Shown piece by piece: positions 1 to 64,000 of a stretch of DNA of 64,000 bases. The notes under the pieces were generated by a model that worked only from the letters and a program-made list of their open reading frames with translations, ran no database searches and was not told the origin of the DNA. Made by a program: the position numbers and the translations under genes. Origin of the DNA: Mycteria americana (lineage: Eukaryota > Chordata > Aves > Ciconiiformes > Ciconiidae); NCBI RefSeq assembly GCF_035582795.1, contig NC_134366.1, positions 152,505,519 through 152,569,518 of the forward strand, in the 5' to 3' direction. How positions within the stretch are numbered: the stretch's first letter is position 1; every line of letters starts with the position of its first letter.

Positions 1-365
1 CGCCCAGGCACAGTCAGGGCGCCCGACCCGAGGGCGCAATGCCCTTGGTATATCAGCTATCAGATACCACGCACCGAAATTACATTTCTGGAGTGTTTCT
101 TCTTTGAATCTAAGGGATTCCCAAGAGATTTTTCCTTGACCCAGAAAATTCCAGAAAAAAAAATATTTGCCTGCTCCCAGGACTGCGAACCCCATTCCCC
201 GGAACAAGAAACAGCAAGTTGAGAGCTCACAAAGTGCAAGACAGAGTATGGAGCACTTGTAACTTTCTCCCACAACCCAAAAACCGTGAACGCCAACTTG
301 CTCTGGCACAGCCCCATTTTATCATTTTGGATTTCACAAGCAAGCATGCAACTAGCAAACAAAGG
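1..365. other. non-coding sequence beyond the RRM2B 3' end
   Basis: No gene or repeat was recognised. The first 50 bases are GC-rich and contain a small hairpin-like inverted repeat (arms GCGCCC and GGGCGC around a 7-base loop). The remainder is AT-rich. Confidence 0.4.
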
Positions 366-388
366 CATGCTCCTCTCCACGTTCAAGT

Positions 389-394
389 TTTATT
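389..394 (-). other. RRM2B: candidate RRM2B poly(A) signal (distal)
   Basis: AATAAA on the minus strand, followed about 25 nt later by TTTGTTTGCTAGTTG. Either this site or the proximal one could be the main 3' end. Confidence 0.5.
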
Positions 395-550
395 GAAACT
401 ACACATATATTTTACACACAAATGGGGCGGAGCTGTTGTAACAGACTTTGGTATCTCTCATACATTTACAGAACCTGAGCACATAGCAGTTTCGTATTTG
501 AATATTCTGTATACTCTCATGAAAATTCACAACACTCAAAACAAATGCTT

Positions 551-556
551 TTTATT
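551..556 (-). other. RRM2B: candidate RRM2B poly(A) signal (proximal)
   Basis: AATAAA on the minus strand. It is followed 10-35 nt downstream by a T/G-rich stretch containing TTTGTTTTGAGTGTTGTG, a good downstream element. Confidence 0.5.
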
Positions 557-2530
557 ACTTTTAGTGACATAAAAATAGGTTCCATTCCTCAACAACAGAC
601 CCATTTACAACATTTTCTCTTTCTCCCCCATCAACACAGTATTTCCAAAATGCACTGGATTCTCTCTCCGAGTCCACAGCTCTCTTGCAGTTGCAGGATG
701 TTACTGAGTGACACCAGTTCGAGCTTTTCTCTGTATTCTCCAGGTCCCCCTCTGCCCTCCCCAAGTACCTCATGTCAAATGATGCAGGCTTTTCTCTAGG
801 GAAAAAAAAAAAAAGCTGTCCTGTTTCCATGCTCATTATATACTTCATGATCTTTTACTGAGACCAAACAAAAAGAGTCAGTTTTGCTGCTTATGTTTAC
901 ACCAGGGACAACTGTTCACTAGGAACTACGCTAAGGCAGTGGAGCTGTTTCATGGAACTCGGGTACCCCGGGCGATGGCTGATCTGGGCTGGCAGCGAAA
1001 GAATGCTTACACCACCCCGTCACCGATAACCCTGGGCTGTCAGCTCATCTCATGTCAGGCATATCAAAAGCAGCACAAGATGTTTGCAACAATAAGAAAG
1101 ACTTATAAAAGCTCTTATACAAATTGCTGAACATTATGAAAAAATGGTTGGGTTTAATAAAGCAGAACCCTTTGTCTAGCTCACATACACTCACTTCACC
1201 TTTGAAAAAAAATGAGCATATCTATTTGCAAATAATCCACCTACAAGCGAATAGTATCCCTTCCATCCCAAGTACCACTGCAGCATGTTAGCCATTCTTC
1301 AGTTGCTCCATTCTCTGCATGTGACATCAAGAAATTAAAATAAAAACTTTTCAGGCACACACTGTAACACACCAAAAAACAAACAGCAGTCCTTTGTAAG
1401 ATGCTGCCAATCCATACTACTTCAAGATTTGGTTTTGAAAGGTTTAATACCTTCCTCCAGAAGCTCTTCTGTGACAACAGTTTCAATGGTTCACATTAAA
1501 CATACAACTTGAAGTACCTCCACACATTATTGGTGCTTCCTTACAGCCCAAGTAGTATGTTTGTAGCACCTCAAGGGATAATCCCTTGGAATGATATGCC
1601 TTCTCACCCCATCCATGCACAGGTGACACCGAGAAGGGGATAATATCAAATCACCCAGCACGACAGAGGGAAGACAGACAACACCCAGAGGTGGCTGTTG
1701 CAGTGTCAGATGCCAATTGCAACTCAGCGCAACTACAGACTGCTTAATAAGGCACTTGTTCAGAGAAGCAGGGAAAAACAGGCAGCAACAGCCAAAGACC
1801 TACAGGATGTGGTTTTTCTCCACTATTAACAGGCTTGCCTTTTCAAGGACTATTCAAGGTCCACTGACCTGCTTAATAACAGCTGTAAGACAAAAATCGC
1901 ATGTATTTGATTTAAACTCCTACCAACAGCCATCAGGTTTGCAACCAGAGCAGAAATGTTCTCAGGCAGAACGCAGGTGAATGGGGAGATCAAACTGTAT
2001 CCCTGGGTTTAATATGATTTTATAGTTCATACCTTATTAATGTCTTCCCACACTCACTTATTACTCTATCTGCAGCAGGACGAAAGGGAAGAGCTTTTAC
2101 TCTAGACCAAATCTATAAACATGAAAATAGAAACCACAAAAATAATTTATAGCAACATATATACATAGAGTGATACCTCATCTGGTCTTCAGATTAAAAT
2201 ACCGTAACATGAGGTAAATACGCAGCTTGCTTTCTTAAAACACTACCAAAGTCTTAAAAAAGTAGTAGTATCCAGGTCATTTTTAAAGACAGCAATCACA
2301 GCAGATGAGTCAAGAGAATCTTAAAAAGGCCATATAAATTTTTTAAAAAGGACCCCTCTTTTTTTTTTAAATGACACAGAGCAAAATATATTTACTCTTC
2401 AGACCAACAACATGAAAACCCAGGAAAAAAATCCCAGTAGACTCCAATTCCAGGAAAGGAAATGGAGACAACTTCACAGCAGAAAGTGAGATGGGAAGAG
2501 GGAAACAGTCACCGTTCGTTTGCCAAGTTA

Positions 2531-20470
<17,940 letters not shown>

Positions 20471-23400
20471 GGCCGGCGGCGACTGGGCCGCGAGAGGGCG
20501 GGGCGGTTGAAGGAGGAACGGCCACGGCCGCTCCTCCTCCGTGGGGCGGGGCGGGGGCACAACGGCGGCCGCCCCGGGCCCCACGGCAGCGCCTGGACGC
20601 GGCCCGAGGGCGGCCCCGGCCCGGAGCGCAGGGAGGCGGCTGGTGAGCAGGAGCCGCCCCCGCAGCGTGGGGCTGACGGCGGCGAAGGGCTCTGCCGTAG
20701 CTGGTCCCCAGGTGCTTGGAGCCGGCCTCTGGTGTCAGGGACAGCCAGCGCAGGCAGGTTTGTGCCTGCTTGCCCTGGTCTGCAGGCCTCCGCTGCTGCC
20801 GAGACATGGAGACAGCAACTGAGGGAGGCAGAGCATTAATTGCAACAGCTGGTCTTATTTTTTAAACCAAAATCAAGAACCACAAAAAAAGAAACAATCC
20901 AAAATTAGGAGAAAATCCTAGACGAGCCTCTGAAAGATGCTGGAAATTATCTGAAAGATAATGGAAGATGAACGAGTGGAGCTTGTTAACTGCTCTGTTG
21001 CAAATATTTACTGAAAAATGTGTACAGAGTTGAAGATAGTGGTGGTAGCTGTCACCGAGACATAACCTGGAGTGTCTGTTACTGGGTACAGGTGGGCACT
21101 CTAACAGCGTACAAGAAAGAGCAACCTATATAAGAAAAAAAAGTCTTTTTTAATCCATCCTGAGCTAATACAGACATCGAACACCCTCCAGTACGTAGTT
21201 GGAGGTGCTTGCAGGGGCCTGCGAGTCAAACACCGTGAGCAACAGTACTATTGACATTTATTTCTGTCACTTCTCACAAGCAGAGAGATTTCATCCAGAG
21301 CTGGGAACAGTCACGAGTTCAGTGGTTTCCTCTTCCTTCCTCATCCCGAAGCTGGCCAGGCGCTTGGGCTCCTTTCCTGCAGAGATGTGGGTCATTTACC
21401 AAAACAATCAAATAGTCCATAGGAAAAAGAGAAGAAAAGTCCCACCCAAGGGGTACGGCCTGGTTTGTCATGAAGACCTGAAATCAAAGACACAAATCTA
21501 AAAGCAAACACCAGTGAGCAAGATCTAAAAGTTCATGAGCACCAAGACAGTCAGGCAGCACACAAGCAGGACTGAGCCACTCTTTAGAAGCCAAGAGAAA
21601 CGGCCGGAGCCCAGGCTGGTCCCTTGAGGAGGAGGAGGAGCTGGAGGCCTGGTGTTCCTCAGTGGAGATGAGTCCATAGACACTGTGCACCATCCCCACG
21701 ACCGCTGCCTGGTGCTCCCCAGTCCAAGCGCCAGCCAAACATTCCCAACCGCCCCACAGCCAGGGAGGGTGCATAGTGCACAGGTAGGGGCTTCGAGGGA
21801 TTCTGGTATCCTTTTCCAGAAAGGTAACCTTTGGTTTTGTTAGTTCTCTGTCATTAAGAATTTCAGATATTTTTTTTAAAGGCACCTGGCCACCACAGAG
21901 TGACTGAGACCTCCCCTCTCCCCATTTCCCAAGCATGGGAAGTGGGAGCCCGGCCAGCTGGGCTCCTCCAGACCATATCTGCCTCCTGTGGCTTTTTTAT
22001 GCCTTGTGAGAGGAGCTGAAGTCTCACCAGGGCAGGGGGTAAGGAAAGTTCAGTGGCGAGATCTGTGCACCATGGGTGACCATGCTGGTCCTAAGCACGA
22101 GAACAGCTTTGGTTTTCTTACATCGAGTTTTCTGAGGAGCAGAAACACATGCTGAAGCAGCATGTTACTAAACAGTGCACCAGAAACACACAAACAGTAA
22201 ATGAGAAAAGGTGGTTTTATACGAACATCTGCTGTTACCTGACTGCTCCTCTTTCCAAGTCAGTCTTTAAGTTTTATTACCCAGAGATACCCATACAAGT
22301 TGCTTAATATTCACATCCAACAACAGCTCAACTCGTTGGCGTATCGAGTACCAGGGATTCCAGTTTTTTGTCCAGAGCAAACGATTAGAGGAACACTGAT
22401 TGATGCAGAGCAAACCCAGCTGACCCGTTAACACTGACAAATTATATTGGTGTGTGCAATGCAGAGTGTGCTGATGGTTTAAGAGGGAGACGCATGAGTT
22501 TCTGGGCCAAAAACAAGCAGCAAAACTCAAGCATACTAATCATATTAAATAACATTGACCTGCCTATCAGTTGTCTCAGTCCCCTAACCTGATTATCCTG
22601 GCTGCTGTTTCAAAATTCCCCAAATAAGGGATTGTCCTGCTGAGTATTTGACAAGGCTTAAGAACTACCACAAATTAATATAATTAGCAATAGAAAGGAG
22701 TTCAAGTATTTGAGAATAACTTCTTAAAGTCAGACCTGCCCTTTTACAGATCCACAGCAAATATCCACTTACATGGTGCCAAAGATTAATATACAAAGGA
22801 AAAATACTGCAAAGGAAATGTACCACAAGGATTAACAAAACAGCAGTTGGCTGTTCTTGCACCTCCACAAAAATCCACCAACTTCTGTTAGCTTTGTTTT
22901 ATGTAAGTTAATTAGATCATGTACATGACACTGAACACGGAAAAGCACTTGGGAACTGTAAAATAGTTTCCAAGCAGAATAAACATACATATGAAATATA
23001 GCATTATGCACTATTTTGCAAGATTTCAGATGTCCTATTTAGAACAAGCTCCCCGACGGGTGGTGGAAGCTGCATTCATTCCTTAGCTCCCAACTGCCTA
23101 GTGGTGCGGCAGATGTCCTGCCCCGGTCCCCACGGCCCCTTACCTGCGCTTGCTCACAACAAACATACGCGCTAGGAGTTGGGGAGGTGTTTTCTGCATG
23201 GGGAGGGACTCTGATCCCCAGGATCACAGCCACTGTCATGTCCTGGAAGTATGGCAGCACTTCCCGGAGATGCAGGACACTCCACAGCAGGGAGGGGAGA
23301 AGACCCACGGCAAGGCAGCACGCCAGAACGGGCAGTCCCGCAGAGTGGCCTATGGCTTCACAACAGCTCTCTCACTCTGCTAATTGCAACTAATGGAGGT

Positions 23401-26127
23401 GCAGCAGCAGCACGCACCTTTAGTACACTGATGGGCAGACCCAGACCTTACGAGCTTATTAGCACAGCTTTGCATTCCCAAAGCTTGCTCTGTCCAATGG
23501 AGTAATTTTAATCCACTCAAAAAAATAACCCATAAAAAAAAGCAGCACCTGTCCACATTATCCTTTGGAAAGACATGAATGAGAACAATCTGCAAGTTCA
23601 TGCTGTATTTAGGAGTTCTGAAAATAATAAAAGCAATAAAAAAAATGTAATCTATGCTAGCATCAATTACAACTTTTGGGGCAAAGTACTCTCTCATGGC
23701 AAGGCAAAGTAAGTTACTGATACAAAGTATGTCCCAAAATTTTATCTACTAAGGCATCCAAAATGCAGTCACCGCAGCTTGAACTATAATGCCTCTTCCC
23801 TCCCTCCCCCAAAAGACCTTAGTTATTTTGGGAATACTTAGCTCCTTTTAAAAATGCTTTATAAATACCATTTTTTATATGATTTATATGAAGAATGCCA
23901 TTTCAGGTAAATTGAAGAATTTTCATTTATAAAGTGAAATCCGCTTTTTCAGCTTTAAACTGTTCAGTGTATGGAAATCAATGTGTGAATAATTCAGTAC
24001 GTCCAAAACAACTATTTTCTTAAAAGAGTCTCCTTGCCGAGAAGCCTTACCACAGGTTGTGGCAGCAACCTATTTTCCAATAGGCTCGCATGACTATAGT
24101 ATTCAAACATACACATTCGTGTTAGCTGCCGTTGTCACTGAACAAGGGATACTGAAAAGTTTCACCATTATGGAAAAAAGTCCCGAGACACTTGGGAGCA
24201 ACCGACTGCTTCTTGCTATACTAAACGGTGTATTGCTATAATAGTAACTCATGGTGATATTTAATGACAAGCTACTTTACATTAAGAAAGCCATGGACAA
24301 AAGGGGGGAAAAAAGTCTCACAGGTTTGTGTTTCAAGCAAGACATGAAGTTATCCTCTTAAAGACAACTCCACAGAAAATCCTTAAAAGACATATAAAAA
24401 AATTAAAAGCCCTCCATGCTTCTCAGTTCAGCAAATCTGCTCAATGATAAGATACTCAAATAGCTGCAAATGAAAACCACGAAAGCAGTTTCCAACTAGG
24501 AAAGGACCCATCGGTGCTCCTGATGATGCTAGGAAGTCCTGCCAGGCAATGACTACGCTGCGATGGAGGCCAGATTTCAGCCGTGAAGCCTGTTCGTGTC
24601 CTCCCCACACAGACCATGCGGGAACCTCCAGCACTGCGAGTTCAAGATAGTCGCTGAAGCTTTCGCATGACCAATTCACCTACACATTTCAATCTGCGTG
24701 TAGACATTCAGACCTTGGGATAAGCAAGTGCCACACACACTGAAATTCAGTTAATCGACACCTGCAGAATCTTCTATTCGATTTTGGCAGACCTATTATT
24801 AAAAAGGCAAATGGAAGAGATCAGGAAAAAGATCAAAGCATATGAAGCTTGAAAAGAGAAAGGGAATCAAAGCTACTAAGCTAGGTAGCTGTAGTTTGCC
24901 CTAGAGAGAGGAACCCAGAGAAATGCAAGCGCCAATGAAGCGAAGAGCACAGACACAGAAAAAGCTCAGAATGGCATTTACAGATTCACACACAGAGACA
25001 TGATCCACAGGTTATGAGGACGCTGTAAAAAGGCAGTTAAAGGAGAACGGCAGTCAGCTTCCTCCGAGGAGGTTACTGCTAATCTACTGAACAATCTCTC
25101 ACGTGGTGTTAAGAATGACGAAGAGGTGTGCTGAAGTGGGGCTCCCTCCGAGGAGCAGAACCGCACGGGAGGCGGTTGCTGGTGACTGGGGTACTTCTCC
25201 CACCTGCACGCCAACTGCCGGGGAAAGGTTCACACCCTGCCCTCTACGCACTTCTCTTTGGATGCACACGTGGAAGTAAACTTCCGAAAAACAGCAGGTC
25301 TGTATACAATTGTACAAGTTATTCAGAGATAAAATGTAGGTTAAGAGATTAGGAAAATTTCCTTTCCTCTGCCTCCCTGAATGACTGCTGCTGTACAAGA
25401 AGGGTACTGCTTTTGATTCACAAATTTGCCATTTACAGCTTTTTCAATGCGTGTTATATCTAATGACCAAATGACTAACTTGCAGGAAAGAAAAGTCACT
25501 CCCAAACCAAAGAGATGGGAAAGGCTTAATGACAAGCCCATACAATTTTTCACTTCCAGAAAACTAACAAAGCTGGAGCAAGCGATTTACCTTCTGTGTT
25601 GGAGACAGTTAGCTAAGGAACAGAAACCAATGCTGAGAATTAGCCATGGAAGTTAGCACTAAGGTGTCAGTTTTTCCTAGATTCAGAATAGGAACTAGTC
25701 TAGTAGTTGGTGATAACATTTTATTAGTAGCTACCTTTATCTCCTAGTTCAGCAGTTATGAACAGCTAAGGGTTTAGACTATTAAAAAAATGTAAACGTT
25801 ACAGAATTTTCCTTTAACTAGTTTCTCTACCACATCTTAAAAGTGAACTAACAGAAGGGCTTAAGTCAAAGGGAGATGAGGTGTATGATTTTAATAAACA
25901 TTTTTCTTATTAAAATCTTGATATAGTTTAAATATACCATACAGAGGAAAAAAGCTATTTATAAAGCTACATACACATTTCAAGTCAATGACGACAGCAT
26001 AAATCATTCTAGATTCCCTCTCCACTTATCAGAATGCCTTGTGTGTGTATATATGGTGAGCTACTGTGAGTTATCTGCATAATTTTTGTCTAGCTATACA
26101 TTACAGGACTTAAAAAAATGTTTAAGC

Positions 26128-26232
26128 TATATACAGAAATATATATACATATAACATATATTTATATGTTATACATACACATACACTTATATACATATAC
26201 ACACAATACATATATATATATACACACAGTAC
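26128..26232. repeat. TA/ATAC simple repeat
   Basis: The tract mixes ATAT, ATAC and ACAC units and contains self-complementary stretches such as ACATATATTTATATGT. It is AT-rich simple sequence in the intergenic region. Confidence 0.8.
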
Positions 26233-26239
26233 TTTACAT

Positions 26240-26345
26240 TTATATATGGCCTTTCATCCAAGGGCCTTGGATACTTTTTAATACATCAAGTCTCACAAAG
26301 CTTTGTGAGGGAGGGAGCTTTATTTTACAGACTGTAGATTTGATG
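26240..26345 (+). repeat. possible MIR/L2-like remnant
   Basis: CATCAAGTCTCACAAAGC, then TGTGAGGGAGGGAGC and TATTTTACAG, resemble the MIR core order (TCCTCACAA, TGTGAGGTAGG, CATTTTACAG). It is strongly diverged, so this is a weak call. Confidence 0.3.
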
Positions 26346-28159
26346 CCTATTCTAAACAGTTTCTTTTGTTGCTTTCTACTAACTTTACACATTTCAGTTA
26401 GAGGCATTTTTGGTAATGGAAATAATTACACCAGTTAGAAATCCAGGCATAAGGTAGATGTTGCTTTGTACCTTTGTAACTATCCTCCTTAGTATATGAG
26501 AACCGCCATACCAGTATAAATTTTCTCTATACTAATACACCTATATCTAGACTTGTGTAGCTGTACTGCTTTTTATTTTTAATTGATACTAGCATAGTAA
26601 AATCTGATACAGTTCTGAACTTAAGATATGCTGGAGGTCACAACAGGAAATCCAGAATAGACTCCAATCCCTGTACATTGAAACTATCCTTTTCTAGGAC
26701 AATTGATTTAGGAAGTATTAGTACATGCAGAAATAATTCTACATCTGTTTACTTGATTTATCTGCAGTTTAACTACACAAGCCTGAAACAGTCAGTCTTA
26801 TTTAGAAAACAGGATTTTCAGCATCAATCTGGCAACTGGTGATCAGAATTTCTGATCTCAACTGTCCTCCATACCTCTAGCAACTAAATAAATGATGAAA
26901 ACAGAGGCTTTTTTGAAAATCACAGCTGTAGGTAACTTCTGGTCATCCTCAACTAGCTGACAGAAAGGAAAACCCAGTGGAGCTCTGGAAAGCTGAATTC
27001 CACTCAGATTTTGACGGAACATTAGTTTAGCTCTTCCCAACAAAAGGAAGAAAAAAAAAATCACTAACATGGACTCATGGGGTTGGAGAAGCAAGAAAGA
27101 GGGAGAACATCACCACCACAAAAAGCTCTTTAACCTTCAATACTTCAGTCTGCTAAGCTTTCAGAAGTTTGTTTTGACACAGAAAAAGTAGCTCCTTCCT
27201 TTATTAATCACTTCCTAACTCTCAAAAATCTCTCAAGCATTAGGGAAAACAAGTCCTTGGTTATGGTCAAAGACTGCCCTCCCCAAAAGCAACCAACCAC
27301 TTCAAAAGTGAACATACAGTAGAACCCACTACAATGCAGTTTGAGAATTTCATTCTAACCTAATTACCTTGAGATTTTTCAGAACAAGCCACTTTCCCTT
27401 CAAACAAATACTGTGAAAAGAAGGGGTTGCCTGGCCTGTTTCACTCAGGATTCTCTGCTAACTGTAAAATGTGGGCTGAATGTCTTCTGCAGGTCAATTT
27501 TTCAGTTACAAAATTCAGATTTTTAATGAACAACTATGTTTAGTGTATGCTGTTAGCTGAAGTATAAATGGCTAAATAAATAAAAACTATTGTTTCTTCA
27601 GTATGACTTGGTATTTTGTCTGTAATTTCTTTATTAAAAAACTGTAACAAGATACTTAAAAAAAGGCTAGATACAAAAGAAGTTAAGCTGCTCACGAACA
27701 TTAAAGTTTTCCAAAATGTATCTTCAATAATCATGATCTTATAAACATTTTACAGTTACCAGAAAGTGCCCAGGCTGAGTTTACATAGTTAGATAATGTA
27801 GTACAAGTGTCGGGTTAGAACTGGTAGTGGAACAATCTCCTGACTGTCTGTTCACTGAAACAGGGATACAAAAATGTTGATTGTGAACTATGAAATACTG
27901 TGCATTGGCCTCATATGTACAAAAAAAACCCCCCACTAAACATACAGATTACATGCAAAATATTAGTGATGGTATCTGATGCGCCAGAGTTCAATGCAAT
28001 CAGAACAAAAATTGCAATGAAAGTGGTTTCATAAGTGAACGATCCCAACTCCGGGATCTGAGCTGTCAGGAACTTTTTACAAGTTCAATATACATGATAC
28101 ACAACTGCAGCCAACCACAAATTAAACACCATAAAAAAGTTAAAATAAAACACAGAACA

Positions 28160-28536
28160 TACTTAATTTTTTATTTCGAAATTCCCTACTCCCTCTATAC
28201 AAGAACCTTTGCTGAAACACTTTCCACAAAGGCAGCAGTGAATTTTCAGAACATTTTACATATTTTCCCTCAGCAAAAAGATAAATCACAGTGTAAATTA
28301 TATTGTTCTGCTGTCATCTTTGGCTGGGGTTAGGCAAAGGAGTTATTGACTAGCAAACTTGCCAGTGCTCCTTAGGCCTTTACGTTACAAATTTAGTACA
28401 GGAATGTTTGCATTGAAATCTTTAAAGTACCACCAGGGGTATGACAGCATTAACTTTCATAAACTTTTATAGACAAATGGAAAAATCTACAAAACTTAGC
28501 TAGTAATATTACACAGCAATACACACTTTTTATACT
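28160..28536 (-). other. UBR5: UBR5 3' UTR (extent inferred)
   Basis: Non-coding sequence after the TAG stop. On the minus strand an AATAAA lies at 28170-28175, followed by T/G-rich sequence (TGTTCTGTGTTTTATTTT), a convincing 3' end. A further AATAAA at 27630-27635 could serve a longer isoform. Confidence 0.55.
28170..28175 (-). other. UBR5: candidate UBR5 poly(A) signal
   Basis: AATAAA on the minus strand, 362 nt after the stop codon, with a strong T/G-rich downstream element. Confidence 0.6.
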
Positions 28537-63731
<35,195 letters not shown>

Positions 63732-64000
63732 CTGTACTCAAAAGAATAAAGTATTTTAAAAATTTTAAATACAAAAGGCAGACATACAAGTTTCCTAAGT
63801 ACTTCTAGTTTTCCATGGTGAAATTAATAGAAAAGTCTATATCTAGGACATTGGCTGGAATTGAGTGCAGAAACTGTTGAGAATATGCATCATCTCAATT
63901 ATAGCACTGTTAAAAACAGTAAACAGCATGCATTCAGGCACAGACAAGTTAAAGAAAAGGAGAGGCTTAAGCAGCAGAAGCTATCAGGCTCAAAAAAGTA
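63732..64000. other. UBR5: UBR5 intron continuing past the window edge
   Basis: No exon is seen. The preceding UBR5 exon (human segment ending before KQTLMQH) is not present, so it must lie beyond position 64000. Confidence 0.7.

Larger units (their letters stand above)
370..2530 (-). other. RRM2B: RRM2B 3' UTR (extent inferred)
   Basis: This AT-rich non-coding stretch follows the RRM2B stop. On the minus strand AATAAA occurs at 551-556 and again at 389-394. Each is followed by T/G-rich sequence, as expected downstream of a cleavage site. The 3' UTR would therefore be about 2.0 or 2.15 kb. The length agrees with the long 3' UTR of the human gene, but no transcript evidence is available here. 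Confidence 0.6.
20801..28150. other. intergenic region between RRM2B promoter and UBR5 3' end
   Basis: This 7.3-kb stretch has only short, unrelated open frames, and I recognise no conserved protein, tRNA or rRNA. It contains TA/CA-rich simple repeats around 26041-26056 and 26128-26232 and a MIR-like remnant at about 26240-26345. AATAAA on the minus strand at 27630-27635 could be a distal UBR5 poly(A) signal. An unannotated non-coding RNA diverging from the CpG island cannot be excluded. Confidence 0.5.

Overview
The window looks like nuclear DNA from a bird. Three things point that way: intron-rich vertebrate genes, CR1 LINE copies with the typical CR1 3' tail, and an LTR-type repeat of a kind I associate with bird genomes. 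Two conserved genes lie head-to-tail on the minus strand: RRM2B (p53-inducible ribonucleotide reductase small subunit, p53R2) and UBR5 (HECT-type E3 ubiquitin ligase). The same two genes are neighbours on human chromosome 8q22. I found no plus-strand gene that I can support.

RRM2B is complete. Its start codon is at 20470-20468 inside a CpG island, nine coding exons join in frame to give 353 residues, and the TGA stop is at 2531-2533. A 3' UTR of about 2 kb runs towards two candidate poly(A) signals (551-556 and 389-394). All six diiron ligands and the radical tyrosine are present. Intron 7 carries an LTR-like element of about 1.18 kb and a CR1 tail. Intron 1 carries a CR1 fragment.

About 8 kb without a recognisable gene (20.8-28.15 kb) separates the RRM2B promoter from the UBR5 3' end. 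UBR5 then fills the rest of the window, from its TAG stop at 28537-28539 to an exon starting at 63731; its 5' exons lie beyond the right edge. I resolved 39 coding exons whose phases all agree. They encode about 1,926 residues, the C-terminal two thirds of a protein of about 2,800, including the UBR box, acidic and serine-rich linkers, the MLLE (PABC) domain and the HECT domain.

Notable points are: a one-base excess in a homopolymer of the last UBR5 exon, which breaks the frame before the catalytic cysteine and is probably a sequence error; two GC-AG introns in UBR5; a candidate 45-nt in-frame cassette exon; a CR1 copy of about 3.2 kb whose ORF2 is broken by only two nonsense codons; a G-quadruplex motif and a short tandem duplication in the RRM2B CpG island; and a purine/pyrimidine tract of about 80 nt abutting one UBR5 splice acceptor. 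I saw no novel multi-gene system.
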